A DNA stretch of 64,000 bases from Arthonia radiata (taxonomy: Eukaryota; Ascomycota; Arthoniomycetes; Arthoniales; Arthoniaceae). The DNA lies in NCBI GenBank assembly GCA_002989075.1, contig PSQN01000006.1, forward strand, positions 62,001 through 126,000. The letters are read 5' to 3'. The notes below the pieces were generated by a model. It had not been told where the DNA came from and made no database searches. It saw only the letters and a list, made by a program, of their open reading frames with translations. This document shows positions 53,780 to 64,000 of this stretch, piece by piece. Within the stretch, counting starts at the first letter, position 1. Every line of letters starts with the position of its first letter. The position numbers and the translations under genes are program-made.

Positions 53780-54205
53780 GGCTGCGGACAAAGCGGCGAA
53801 GGGTGTTGACGGGCCAGAAAGGTATATGAGAAGCGCCGCACCGCACCGGAGCTCACTATGGGCTTTGCGAACTTCCAACAAGTTTAATGAGGGAGGCGAG
53901 ACGGTGAATAGAGCAAGAAAGGCCGACGAAAGCTTCGGAGCGCAACCTCGAAAGTAGCCCGTTTGTTGAGGAATATTCAAAGTATGCTCTGCTCGAGGTT
54001 CCTACGCACGGTGGGTGCCACGTATGCTGAGGATGTAGCCTCCGGTCTTTGCTTGGCACGAAAGTCAGAGCAACGAAGCTGACAAGGTCACCCAGCAATT
54101 GAGTCTGCATTGCCGCTCGAACAACACCCTCCAATTGCTACACTACCTGTCTGTGTGTTCGACATGTCCCATCGCCCATGACACTGCGACATCTTCCCAT
54201 CAGCA
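53780..54205. promoter_or_regulatory. Shared divergent promoter, LAT1 and SEC7
   Basis: 426 bp lies between the ATG of LAT1 (minus) and the ATG of SEC7 (plus). No clear TATA box. No other ORF supported. Confidence 0.5.
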
Positions 54206-57200
54206 ATGGCTGCCGACGAGGACCGACCGTCCGACGTCGAACAGACAACCAATGCGCGTGTGGATGAGGAGGACGAGGATTCAGATATTTCAGATCGGAT
54301 AGCAGATCGGCAATCGAGCCCAGAACAGAATTCACAATCCCGACCGAACGACGTGCCCACGACCAACGGCGACCATGATACATTGTCGCAGGCTGCCACT
54401 GAAGAGAACGTAACACCCTCAAACCAGGATGTGCCACCAGTCCACGTTGAGTCTCCTCAAGAAAGCAATGAACGGTCATCTGGGCCCACGTCGTCCGCCG
54501 CAGCATCTACCGCACCGCCGCCCTCATCCAACCGTGAGCGCGCTGACTCCTTGTCCACCACTGCAACCACCGAGCCATCCTCCTCCCGATCGCCTGCACG
54601 GAGCTCTTTAGTATTCGTAATAGGCGCTTTGGAGCAGATCAGCTCCTCGAAAGATGCCGCCCGCCATAAGCCCCTCAAAGAGCTCACCGAGCGAGCGCTC
54701 AACGCCATCAGGACAGCGCAGGATCCCTCCCAGATCGATCCTCGAATGCTCTTCGCACCGTTGCGGGTTGCGACGGAAGAGGCCAATGCAGACAATATCG
54801 TCAACGCGGCCCTCGACTGCATTGGGAAGCTCATCAGTTACTCATATTTCTCCGCTCCTTCCGCACCGCAAGAGGGAGGCTCTGCCACGGACTCTCTCAT
54901 AGATCAAGCAATCGATGCAATTTGCAATTGTTTCGAAGGCGAGGCAACCGGTGATCGCGTCCAGATACAGATTATTATGTCACTTCTATCAGCGGTCCTC
55001 AACGACAAAGTCGTCGTACACGGCGCAGGTCTACTCAAGGCGGTTCGACAAATGTACAATATTTTCTTACACTCCAAAAGCACACAAAATCAGCAGATTG
55101 CGCAAGGGACACTCAGTCAAATGGTTGGCACAGTCTTCGAGCGAGCGCGGAGCCGTATTGCTGCAAAAGAAGCGCGTGTCAACCTAGCCAGGGCGTCTGG
55201 TAAGGGCCAAGAAGATAGCTCTGATCGGGTCAACGGGGAGTCTGTACCCACGACTAGTAGACCTAGTCTTGACCGAGACGGAGGTATTGAGACTCCTGTC
55301 CGAGAAGATGCGCCATCGGATTTCCCAGTCGAGAAGGATCGAGAAGCGAAGATCACGCTGCAAACTTTCGAGAGGCGAGGCAGCTTCGACGAGGCTCTGA
55401 GGGAGGGTCCGACAGTAGTCACACGTGTCAAAGGTCGCGTCTCGTCAGTACCGCATCAAGGTGCTGATGGGGACGCAGCCATCAGTGACGAGGACGAAGA
55501 AGATGAGGTGAATATGAAGGATGCTTTCTTGGTTTTCCGCGCCATGTGCAAAATCAGTATCAAACCGCTTCGCCCCGAGGAGATTGCAGACACTAAATCA
55601 CAGGGTATGCGCACGAAGCTGTTATCGCTGCACATCATTCACACTATTCTCTTCAACAACGTTTCGTTTTTCCTATCACCATATGCCTTGTTACGAGGCG
55701 CCGCTGGACAAGATGCGACACCGTTTACACAAGCCATAAAACAGCTACTTTGCCAGTCGCTGAGTCGCAACGGCGCCAGCTCAGTCAACCGCGTCTTCGA
55801 AGTGGGTTGCGAAATATTCTGGATGATGCTGAGACACCTGCGCGTGTCCCTCAAGAAGGAATGCGAAGTCTTTCTTAAAGAAATCTATCTGTCAATCTTG
55901 GACAACCGAACGGCGCCTGCGTTTCAAAAGCAATGCTTCTTGAATGTTCTTGATAGGCTCGTCAAAGAGCCACGAGGACTCGTCGAGATATATTTAAATT
56001 ACGACTGCGACCGCACAGCGTCGGACAACATGTTTCAACGCATTGTCGAGCATCTGGCGCGTGTCGCGTCTGACCGAGTCCCAATAACGACGATACAAGG
56101 GCATACTTATCAAGAGAAGTCTGCGAAGAAACAGGCTCTGCAAGATTGGCAAACACGCGGTGGCGTCCCGCCGTCTCTGACTACAGTCGCAATAGGATCC
56201 GCTCACGACACAGACGCAGCATATCCTGTGGAGTTCGCTATGAAGGTGCAGTCACTGGAGGCAGTAGTGGAGACGTTGAGATCTCTTGTGCATTGGGCTC
56301 AGCAGAGCCTGCCGACAGCCAACGCTGCCCCGTCGAACAACGATTCAGATACCAAACTCTCGACAGACGACATTCGAGAGTCTTCAGACACGCGGCCAAC
56401 GAGCGTCATGGCGTCTCCATACATGACTGGAGCGGAGACGCCGCCCCTCGGAACACCATTAGCTGAGGATGATCCGATGGAGCTAGAGAGAGCCAAGCAG
56501 CGTAAGACAGCAATGTTGAATGCAGTCCGCCAGTTCAAGTTCAAGCCAAAGCGAGGCATCAAAACATTGATTGACAATGGCTTCATCAAAAGTCGCGCAC
56601 CCGAAGATATCGCAATCTTCCTGCTGAATAATGATCAGATGGACAAGGCAGCTATCGGTGAATACTTGGGCGAAGGAGATGAGGAGAACATCAAGATTAT
56701 GCACGCGTTCGTGGACTCCATGGACTTCACTCGCACCCGCTTCGTGGATGCACTCCGACGGTTTTTGCAGAGCTTTCGATTGCCCGGCGAGGCTCAGAAA
56801 ATCGATCGCTTCATGCTCAAGTATGCGGAGCGCTACATACTCGGCAACCCCAATGCTTTCGCCAATGCCGATACAGCTTATGTTCTGGCTTATTCGGTTA
56901 TCATGCTCAACACTGATCAACACAGCTCGAAGATCAAGGGACGACGTATGACGCCAGAAGACTTCATCAAGAATAACAGGGGTATCAATGATAATGCTGA
57001 CCTGCCGGACGAGTATCTGAAAGGCATATACGACGAGATCGCTAGCAACGAGATTGTCTTGAATACAGAGCGAGAGACTGCCGCAAGCATGGGTGTCGCA
57101 GCGCAGCCAGCTGCCACAGGTATCACGTCTGGTATCACGCAAACATTCTCCACTATGGGCCGCGATCTGCAGCGAGAAGCATACATGCAACGAGCGGAGC

Positions 57201-60200
57201 AAATGGCGAACAAGACTGAGCAGCTGTTCAGAAGCCTCATGAAGTCGCAGAAGAAGAGCTCAGCCAAAGAGGATGCCGTCAAGTTCATTCCCGCCTCTTC
57301 TTTCAAGCATGTCGGTCCAATGTTTGATGTTACTTGGATGTCTTTCCTCACTGCCTTGTCCAGTGTCGCGCAAGACACACAGAACCTTGACACTTTCAGG
57401 CAGTGCATGGATGGTATGAAGCTGGCTATTCAGATCGCCTGTTTGTTCAATTTGGAGAACCCGCGCATGGCATTTGTCTCTTCTATTGCTCGCTTTACCA
57501 ACCTCTACAACCTAAGCGAGATGCAGGCTAAAAATGTCGAAGCACTGCGCGTATTGCTTGATGTCGCATACTCGGAAGGCAATCTACTGCGCGAGTCATG
57601 GCGAGATATACTCACCTGCATCAGCCAACTGGATCGCTTCCAACTGCTGTCAGAGGGCGTCCCTGAGAAGGCACTACCGGACGTAATGCGATCACAAACG
57701 AGTTCAAAGGGTAGCAAATCCAGGTCCTCGCTCAATGTGCCCAACCGAGGTCGGACCTCTTCGGGCACGATTCAGACCAACTATCGAGCAGACATTGCTG
57801 AAGAAGCTCGAGGCTCAGAGATCGTGAATGGTGTCGATAGAATCTTCACCGGTACACAGAGACTCTCGGGTGAGGCAATAGTTGACTTTGTCAAGGCATT
57901 GACGCAAGTCAGCTGGCAGGAGATAGAATCGTCCGGACAAAGTCAAGAGCCGAGGACGTATAGTTTGCAGAAGCTCGTTGAAGTCAGCGGTTACAATATG
58001 AGCCGTGTGAGGTTCGAGTGGTCGAACATTTGGTCGGTCCTTGGAGATCATTTCAACCAAGTGGGGATTAACGCCAATACTAAAGTCGTCTACTTTGCGC
58101 TTAACTCATTACGACAATTATCCATGCGCTTTCTGGATCTTGAAGAGCTGCCTGGCTTCAAGTTTCAAAAGGACTTCCTAAAACCATTCGAGCACATCAT
58201 TGGCAACACAACTACCGTTCAGGTGAAAGAGATCGTCTTACACTCACTCATCCAAATGATCCAGGCGAGAGGAGAGAACATCAGATCAGGCTGGAGAACG
58301 ATCTTTGGTGTGTTCAGTGTCGCGGCAAGAGAGCCATACGAGGGTGTCGTCAGTCTTGCATTCGACAATGTCTTACAAATCTACAACACTCGATTAGGTA
58401 TCGTCATGACACAAGGTGCGTTGGCTGACCTGGTAGTATGTTTGACTGAGTTCTCGAAGAACTCGAAGTTCCAGAAGAAGTCATTGCAAGCCATTGAGAC
58501 TCTTAAAGCGTCGATACCCAAGATGCTGAAGACACCGGAGTGCCCACTGTCGGCGCAACCAACACCACCCTCGCAAAGGCAGCCAAGTCGACAGACGCAA
58601 GAAGAGCAGTACTGGTTCCCAGTGTTGTTTGCTTTCCATGATGTGCTTATGACTGGAGATGATCTAGAAGTCCGCTCACGGGCTCTTAACTACCTGTTTG
58701 ATACGCTCATCAAGTTTGGCAAACAGTTTCCGCAAGACTTCTGGGACACGATATGGCGACAGCTGCTTCACCCTATTTTCATGGTCTTGAAGTCCAAGTC
58801 GGAGATGACGAAGATGGTCAACCACGAGGAATTATCCGTCTGGCTGTCCACGACTATGATCCAAGCCTTACGCAACATGATGACACTGTTCACACACTAT
58901 TTCGAGTCGTTGGAGTACATGCTTGATCGATTCCTAGACTTACTCGCACTATGCATTTGCCAAGAGAACGATACATTAGCGCGCATCGGCAGCAACTGTT
59001 TGCAGACTCTAATCTTGTCAAACGTCAACAAATTCAACCCAACGCACTGGCAACATATTGTGAACTCCTTTGTTGAACTCTTCAACCGTACGGAAGCCAC
59101 AGCGCTATTCTCTGCCGCCGCAGCTTCTTATGGAGGTCCACCACCTGCAACTGCCAACGGGGCGCCCACTGTCCCAGGCCGCAGAATGTCCGATAAAATG
59201 AATGGCTTGCAGTTGTCCGAAGACCATCACGCCATATCGGGGGATGGCAAGGCAAAGTCCCGTAGTAGGTCGCCTATGCCGAACGGCGTATCGGTATCTG
59301 AAGCGACATCGGGAACCTCTACACCTGCTGGCCCAGAGACACCACCCATTCATGCCCAACAGCTTGAGGACTACGGCGCGACGGCGCAACTTCAAAGTCA
59401 GCCGGTAGTGGTCACAGCCGCTCGCCGTCGCTTCTTCAACCAGATCATCACCAAATGCGTCCTGCAGTTGCTTATGATCGAGACTGTAAACGAGCTTTTC
59501 AGCGCGGACTCGGTCTACAGTCGAATTCCATCATCAGAGCTTCTCCGTCTGATGAGTCTACTGAAGAAGTCTTATCACTTCGCCAAGCGCTTCAACGACG
59601 ATCTAGAGCTCCGAAACAGACTGTTCAACGAAGGCTTCATGAAGCAGCCGCCGAACCTTCTTAAGCAGGAGTCGGGCTCTGCTTCAGTCTACGTGAACAT
59701 CCTGTTTCGCATGTACCTTGATGACCGGACCGAGCGGCGCGACTCCCGTGAACAGACTGAAGCTGCGCTGATACCGCTGTGTGTCGACATCATCCGATCC
59801 TACGCTGGTCTTAGCGCGGAGACACAGCATCGCAACATCGTGACTTGGCGACCAGTGGTCGTAGATGTCATCGAGGGCTTCGCCAACTTCCCGCCCGATG
59901 GTTTCAAGAAGCATGTCGCCAGCTTTGCTCCTCTACTTCCTCAGCTGATGAGCCGTGAGTTGACTGGCGCGGGCGCTGGCGGAGGCGGCGTGGAGCTGCA
60001 GCGTGCAGTCCAAAGCCTGACATGGCGCGTCCTGGACCTGCATTATTCTGACAGGATGGAACCACTGGAGTCTTGGATATACGGCAACAAAGACGGTTCA
60101 GCAAGCGCTGCGCAAACACCAACAAGTCCTCGAGCGAATGTGTTTGGTTCACGACGGCGCAGCACAGCGGGAAGCGTGCGCAGTGCAAGTGGTGCGAGCG

Positions 60201-60217
60201 AGGCGGACGCACGATGA
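54206..60217 (+). CDS. SEC7: Sec7, guanine-nucleotide exchange factor for Arf at the trans-Golgi
   Basis: Uninterrupted ORF of 2003 residues; yeast Sec7 is about 2009. Family knowledge: large ARF-GEFs of the BIG/Sec7 class load Arf1 with GTP to start coat assembly and TGN traffic. Domains seen in order: acidic disordered N-terminus (1-130); DCB-type region (about 135-400, VIGALEQISSSKDAARHKPL); HUS region with HUS box NYDCD (N598); catalytic Sec7 domain at about 776-960 with FRLPGEAQKI, whose E862 is the catalytic glutamate, and the AYSVIMLNTDQHS helix; then HDS helical repeats up to about 1950 (IRSGWRTIFGVFSVAA; DFWDTIWRQLLHPIF) with a disordered insert at about 1630-1740; and a Ser/Ala-rich tail. 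All key residues are present. Absence of introns over 6 kb is notable but not unusual. Confidence 0.97.
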   Translation: MAADEDRPSDVEQTTNARVDEEDEDSDISDRIADRQSSPEQNSQSRPNDVPTTNGDHDTLSQAATEENVTPSNQDVPPVHVESPQESNERSSGPTSSAAASTAPPPSSNRERADSLSTTATTEPSSSRSPARSSLVFVIGALEQISSSKDAARHKPLKELTERALNAIRTAQDPSQIDPRMLFAPLRVATEEANADNIVNAALDCIGKLISYSYFSAPSAPQEGGSATDSLIDQAIDAICNCFEGEATGDRVQIQIIMSLLSAVLNDKVVVHGAGLLKAVRQMYNIFLHSKSTQNQQIAQGTLSQMVGTVFERARSRIAAKEARVNLARASGKGQEDSSDRVNGESVPTTSRPSLDRDGGIETPVREDAPSDFPVEKDREAKITLQTFERRGSFDEALREGPTVVTRVKGRVSSVPHQGADGDAAISDEDEEDEVNMKDAFLVFRAMCKISIKPLRPEEIADTKSQGMRTKLLSLHIIHTILFNNVSFFLSPYALLRGAAGQDATPFTQAIKQLLCQSLSRNGASSVNRVFEVGCEIFWMMLRHLRVSLKKECEVFLKEIYLSILDNRTAPAFQKQCFLNVLDRLVKEPRGLVEIYLNYDCDRTASDNMFQRIVEHLARVASDRVPITTIQGHTYQEKSAKKQALQDWQTRGGVPPSLTTVAIGSAHDTDAAYPVEFAMKVQSLEAVVETLRSLVHWAQQSLPTANAAPSNNDSDTKLSTDDIRESSDTRPTSVMASPYMTGAETPPLGTPLAEDDPMELERAKQRKTAMLNAVRQFKFKPKRGIKTLIDNGFIKSRAPEDIAIFLLNNDQMDKAAIGEYLGEGDEENIKIMHAFVDSMDFTRTRFVDALRRFLQSFRLPGEAQKIDRFMLKYAERYILGNPNAFANADTAYVLAYSVIMLNTDQHSSKIKGRRMTPEDFIKNNRGINDNADLPDEYLKGIYDEIASNEIVLNTERETAASMGVAAQPAATGITSGITQTFSTMGRDLQREAYMQRAEQMANKTEQLFRSLMKSQKKSSAKEDAVKFIPASSFKHVGPMFDVTWMSFLTALSSVAQDTQNLDTFRQCMDGMKLAIQIACLFNLENPRMAFVSSIARFTNLYNLSEMQAKNVEALRVLLDVAYSEGNLLRESWRDILTCISQLDRFQLLSEGVPEKALPDVMRSQTSSKGSKSRSSLNVPNRGRTSSGTIQTNYRADIAEEARGSEIVNGVDRIFTGTQRLSGEAIVDFVKALTQVSWQEIESSGQSQEPRTYSLQKLVEVSGYNMSRVRFEWSNIWSVLGDHFNQVGINANTKVVYFALNSLRQLSMRFLDLEELPGFKFQKDFLKPFEHIIGNTTTVQVKEIVLHSLIQMIQARGENIRSGWRTIFGVFSVAAREPYEGVVSLAFDNVLQIYNTRLGIVMTQGALADLVVCLTEFSKNSKFQKKSLQAIETLKASIPKMLKTPECPLSAQPTPPSQRQPSRQTQEEQYWFPVLFAFHDVLMTGDDLEVRSRALNYLFDTLIKFGKQFPQDFWDTIWRQLLHPIFMVLKSKSEMTKMVNHEELSVWLSTTMIQALRNMMTLFTHYFESLEYMLDRFLDLLALCICQENDTLARIGSNCLQTLILSNVNKFNPTHWQHIVNSFVELFNRTEATALFSAAAASYGGPPPATANGAPTVPGRRMSDKMNGLQLSEDHHAISGDGKAKSRSRSPMPNGVSVSEATSGTSTPAGPETPPIHAQQLEDYGATAQLQSQPVVVTAARRRFFNQIITKCVLQLLMIETVNELFSADSVYSRIPSSELLRLMSLLKKSYHFAKRFNDDLELRNRLFNEGFMKQPPNLLKQESGSASVYVNILFRMYLDDRTERRDSREQTEAALIPLCVDIIRSYAGLSAETQHRNIVTWRPVVVDVIEGFANFPPDGFKKHVASFAPLLPQLMSRELTGAGAGGGGVELQRAVQSLTWRVLDLHYSDRMEPLESWIYGNKDGSASAAQTPTSPRANVFGSRRRSTAGSVRSASGASEADAR

Positions 60218-61633
60218 ATGCGGTAATTGTTCATGCTCGCATGGAAGCGAAGAGGGATGCATGATAGCTGGTCTGGGGGCTTGCATTTGCACGGCGTTCA
60301 ATAGGTTGTATATCTAACAGGGTGGGTCTACGTGGGCTCAAAGGGAGCACCTACGACTCAGATGTACGACAGCTTACCGAGATAGATGCACGATTGTGCA
60401 ATGTATGTGTCAACCGACTTTTTCCTCTATGCAATTGGTACTGTAATCGCGCCGTAGAATTAAGCCCTGGCATGTGGTTGAACTCCGGAATATTGTTTGG
60501 CCGCCAAGACTCTTCAACATGACTTCATCTCATCTTCCTCCCCTCTGGATCCAGATAGTGTGACCAACGCTGTACAACTATCATTTATACACATATCTCA
60601 AAGGCTACATTATATATCGAAGACAGCCTGGCTGCCATGTGTGTGACCAGCCCGAGAGACCAGGCAGTATCGGGCACGTATAAGAGTTCGCACTGTTCAT
60701 CCACACAGAAGCGAGATGAGCTCTCTCCACTCCCGCTATGTACATCTTCCGACTCTTTCAAAAAACGGGAAGGAACTCACTATCGAGCTTCAGCATGGCT
60801 TTGAGAACAGCAGTGGTGCGGAGACCCAAGAAAAGTCCACAGGCGGTTTCCAAAGTATTAGGAGGTGTACCGCGCGAGCTCCGTTATCACAATGGACATC
60901 TGCAATTTCTTCGTCTTCAGATCACCGTGCTCACAGAAGCACTTTCATGGTCCTTCAGAGTGTTTCTCATGTTGATGATGGCGTTACGCTGACGGCAGAA
61001 ATTGCACATGCGGGAGCCCGACCCCTCCTGGGCTGAGCCTGAGCGTGTAATCCAAGTTAGCGTTATGAGACTATCTCGCAGCAGACGTGTACTGCATCAA
61101 ACACGGCGTCTTGACGCTGCCGTCGTCCCAGCCATCGACGAACACATGAGCTGAGCTAGTGAAGAGACGTGAGACTCTAGGTGAAGGCGGTCATCCAACG
61201 CGACCTTTGGTATCATGGCACGCGTCGCGTTGCCTCGGAGATGGATGGAGGTGAAAGGTGAGGGCTCGTCTTGGACGCGTCCTGAGCTCTTGGCTACCTC
61301 CTGCCTCCTGTTTGTTGCCCTTTTCCTCCTCTATCTTCTGTTCATCAACTTGACAACTCTGAAGACCAACAACTGCGATCTTTAACATCCCTGTCAGATT
61401 CTCTTCATCTACATTCTGTCCTGCTCAGCCACAGTCTTGCCTTCGGATATCTCAGACCTCAGTATCACTGTCGATATTGAGAACTAGGTAAATTAGAAGC
61501 TTTCCTCGATCATTGGTGATAGACTTTCGAAGCTGACCTGTTTCAGTGCCAGTGTTCGCATCTGTAGCGTGAACGAGTCTCCCAGCACCCACGTACACAG
61601 ATCACTTTCGTTGAGTTTGACGGAACGAACGCG
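60218..61633. other. Intergenic, no supported gene
   Basis: A TATA-like GTATAAGA at about 60676 precedes an ATG at 60716 that opens a 106-codon ORF without motif. An overlapping 84-codon frame from 60738 looks equally weak. The right end is CT-rich (61290-61440), consistent with the promoter and leader of the 61634 gene. Confidence 0.45.
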
Positions 61634-64000
61634 ATGCCCCAAAATTACCCAGCGGCCGCTCCCGTCCTCCCGGGTCTCGGGTACGTACCAAATGCGTACG
61701 GGATGCGTCCTCCCACTCCAGCAATGGGCCCATCCGCGAAGCTGCAGCATGAGCCTCAACACTTCGAGGCCAGGCCAACACCTGCTTCTGTGCTGTTGCA
61801 GGGTGGGAAGACTAGGATGCTTGTTGGTCCATTGCCGGCAAAAGTTCCACTGCCACCACTCGAGCAGCCAATCTACTCAGGTGGTCTTCGCCCTCAGCCG
61901 CACAACACAAAAAGCCCGTATCAAGCCACAGACTCCCTACAGTCTGCGCTCAAGAACGTTTCTGAGCACAAGCGCCAAGCTGACATTGAGCCTCTGCTCA
62001 AGGAAGAGCTACACAAGCCGGCGCAGCCATTGAGACGATCGGATAATGACCCTCTCTATGGAGACCAGGCGATGGTTCGCGATATCCAAGCCTTTGCCAG
62101 TTACACTCGACAGAAGCGCGATTACCCTACCACTGATCCTTTTGTTGCAAAATTTGTTCCCTGCTGGCTGAATGCCAAGGAAGAGCAAGGAAGCTACAAC
62201 AAGGTCAATCAACTCGTATTCGAAGATGGCGAGGTGTGGATTTTGAAGCGGGATCTCAGCGCTCTGTCCCAGACTTGGACCTCCAGCAAGGCCGCGCATA
62301 TGCATCGAACTACAGCGATCATGGATGCTTTACACGAAAACACGAGCATACCTGTTCCTCGAGTCTACTCCGCCAACTTCACTTGCGACAATTGTCTTGG
62401 CTGTCCATTCACTCTCATGGAATGCGTGCAAGGACAAACCCTGTGGAGTCTTTTGTCAGACGACAACCTCTCCGAGGACATGAAGAAGAGCATCATGCTC
62501 CGCGTGATCTTTGACTTGAGCAAGGTTGCCAGTCAATTACACTTGTTTTCCAGCTTTGATCGGATCGGTGCTCCATACTTCGATGCAGATGGTCGATTTG
62601 TTGGCATTGGCGACGCATACACAGCCGATGAGAAAGAGTTTCCGGTGTTTGCTTCCGGTCAAGAAATGCTCGAGGCTGACCTGCTACGATGGACGCAGAG
62701 GCTCGGTCCGTCTGCAGAGGGCTTTATGCTTCGGAATTTTGTCCAGTGGGCTTCTGAGATGTCACATCACAGCCAATTCACCCTTTTCCATCCCGATCTG
62801 CATGAAGGCAACATAATGGTGCTTCCCAATGGCCAGGTCACGGGCGTGATTGATTGGGACTTCGTCCAGTCCGGACCCTCGTACTTGAACTTGGAAGCTT
62901 ATCCACGTTTCTTGGGCGATGACTGGATGAAGTGTCGGGCTGAGGAGCCAGGATACCCTGAAGCCCTTGGATACCAGTGCCAGCACTGTTGGAGACCCCA
63001 GGGCGGCAAGAACGCCGAGCAATCGCCGCTCACACATGCGTCTCCTGCGAAGCAGCATCTTCACAAGAACGTCGATTTGTACCGTAGCGCTTGGAGGAAG
63101 TGTATGGAGTACACATCTTTGAACGCGCCACATTTCTCCACCGACATGGTGCAACCTAGCTTAGCCCACATAGAAGATTGGGCTAAGCAGGAGTTGACTC
63201 GTGGAACGACTCACGACGACAGCTTATCGTTGCTGCAGATTTGGTACAACACGCAGTTGAGTGTCGTTTGTCCCTGCAACGGCTTTGTAACTCGTGTGAT
63301 GGAGCGAATGTATCTTCGCAGCTCAGAGCTGCACTCAACAAACATGAACACGAGCGGACATGTACGCATGCTGACGCCGCAGGTGTTACTAGAGCACATC
63401 AGCTGCGGGTTCGTCAGCGAAGCTCAGCTTTGGGAGATGAAGGACCAGTTCCAAGCCATACTATACTATCCCCAACTGACTGTGCACGACAAACCTGCGC
63501 ACCCGCAACCGCGCTTGACCAGCATATCAGCTGAGGTCGAATTATCGACGCTTGGGCAGTATTACAACCGATGTGGGGTCCCCGGACCGACCCCACGGCA
63601 TCCTCTGTGTCATGAGCGTCGTCCCACAAAGAAATCAGTGGAGAAAGAGGAGCAAAAGATCAACGATTTTTGCTTCTCAGCCCCCTTCGATAACGACGCC
63701 GCAAAGTGGACAGCAGCTGCTGCTAAGCTCAAGATGAAGCTTGGCACAGTTCAGAAGGTCATTGCCGATGTGAAGAATATGATCCGAAAGATGGCCGATG
63801 GCAAGCTCAAGAAGAAGTTTCGCAACGAGCACGAGCTTCTTCTCGATTACGTCATTCAAGTCTTGAACTGGTGCAAAGAGGACAAGGAGCTGATCGCGCT
63901 GTTGAAGAAGTTATTCCAAGAGATGGATGAAGCTGACACTTCTGACCACCTTATTGTGGACCCCGCGCCCTCCAAAACCTTGCTACAAGTCAACACTGAA
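61634..64000 (+). CDS. APH-fold kinase-like protein (aminoglycoside phosphotransferase family), 3' end outside the window
   Basis: The frame is open for 789 codons from the ATG at 61634 to the window edge, with no stop, so the gene is 3'-partial. Residues 1-130 are Pro-rich and disordered. The kinase-like domain spans about 150-460: TSIPVPRVYSAN and FTLMECVQGQTLWSLL resemble the N-lobe and hinge; the catalytic loop HPDLHEGN (H386, D388, N393) and the metal motif VIDWDFVQSGP (D407) are both intact. A Cys/His segment (YQCQHCW) follows, then about 300 residues of unknown helical sequence ending with basic-acidic helices (KMADGKLKKKFRNEHELLLD). Fungal APH-family genes are numerous and most have unknown substrates. 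A small-molecule kinase role is inference. Confidence 0.85.
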   Translation, partial: MPQNYPAAAPVLPGLGYVPNAYGMRPPTPAMGPSAKLQHEPQHFEARPTPASVLLQGGKTRMLVGPLPAKVPLPPLEQPIYSGGLRPQPHNTKSPYQATDSLQSALKNVSEHKRQADIEPLLKEELHKPAQPLRRSDNDPLYGDQAMVRDIQAFASYTRQKRDYPTTDPFVAKFVPCWLNAKEEQGSYNKVNQLVFEDGEVWILKRDLSALSQTWTSSKAAHMHRTTAIMDALHENTSIPVPRVYSANFTCDNCLGCPFTLMECVQGQTLWSLLSDDNLSEDMKKSIMLRVIFDLSKVASQLHLFSSFDRIGAPYFDADGRFVGIGDAYTADEKEFPVFASGQEMLEADLLRWTQRLGPSAEGFMLRNFVQWASEMSHHSQFTLFHPDLHEGNIMVLPNGQVTGVIDWDFVQSGPSYLNLEAYPRFLGDDWMKCRAEEPGYPEALGYQCQHCWRPQGGKNAEQSPLTHASPAKQHLHKNVDLYRSAWRKCMEYTSLNAPHFSTDMVQPSLAHIEDWAKQELTRGTTHDDSLSLLQIWYNTQLSVVCPCNGFVTRVMERMYLRSSELHSTNMNTSGHVRMLTPQVLLEHISCGFVSEAQLWEMKDQFQAILYYPQLTVHDKPAHPQPRLTSISAEVELSTLGQYYNRCGVPGPTPRHPLCHERRPTKKSVEKEEQKINDFCFSAPFDNDAAKWTAAAAKLKMKLGTVQKVIADVKNMIRKMADGKLKKKFRNEHELLLDYVIQVLNWCKEDKELIALLKKLFQEMDEADTSDHLIVDPAPSKTLLQVNTE

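Noticed and set aside
60716-61036. 106-codon ORF 40 bp behind a TATA-like element
   Set aside because: No motif, a second overlapping frame looks equally good, and the TATA match is weak. Mentioned only in the gap description.

Overview
This 64 kb window is nuclear DNA of a filamentous ascomycete fungus. The evidence is short introns (about 45-110 nt) with GTRAGT-like donors and CTRAC-like branch sites, long intergenic gaps, a class III GH18 chitinase, and fungal-type Sec7, Vac1/Pep7, Met8 and pyruvate dehydrogenase E2 genes. Gene content and spacing suit a Dothideomycete (Mycosphaerellales-like), but that is inference. I see no rRNA, no convincing tRNA, no CRISPR array and no recognisable transposon or virus-like element.

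Layout. 0-15 kb holds the last exon of a truncated gene, a secreted chitinase, a 5 kb stretch without a supportable gene, an unknown two-exon gene whose first exon carries a frame-breaking 13-bp tandem duplication, a disordered acidic/basic protein, and a metal-dependent amidohydrolase/decarboxylase. 15-30 kb is gene-poor and carries three unrecognised, largely disordered proteins. 29.5-39.3 kb is a minus-strand block of unknown genes: two small proteins sharing a DEMAxGxHxGW motif, a small SAP-like candidate with a duplicated last exon, and a tandem array of four paralogues of a BTB-like family. Three paralogues are intact and one is decayed. Two of the intact copies share a promoter module built on the palindrome CACCTCGAGGTG. 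I consider this array the most likely undescribed system in the window.

39.6-64 kb is ordinary conserved gene space: a class C beta-lactamase-like serine hydrolase, a phospholipase D with two HKD motifs, Vac1/Pep7 divergent from Met8, a 3.7 kb gap, pyruvate dehydrogenase E2 (with a 20-nt exon) divergent from the 2003-residue ARF-GEF Sec7, and an APH-fold kinase-like gene running off the right edge. Several of these act in membrane traffic or phospholipid signalling (PLD, Vac1, Sec7). I see no sign that they form a co-regulated cluster.
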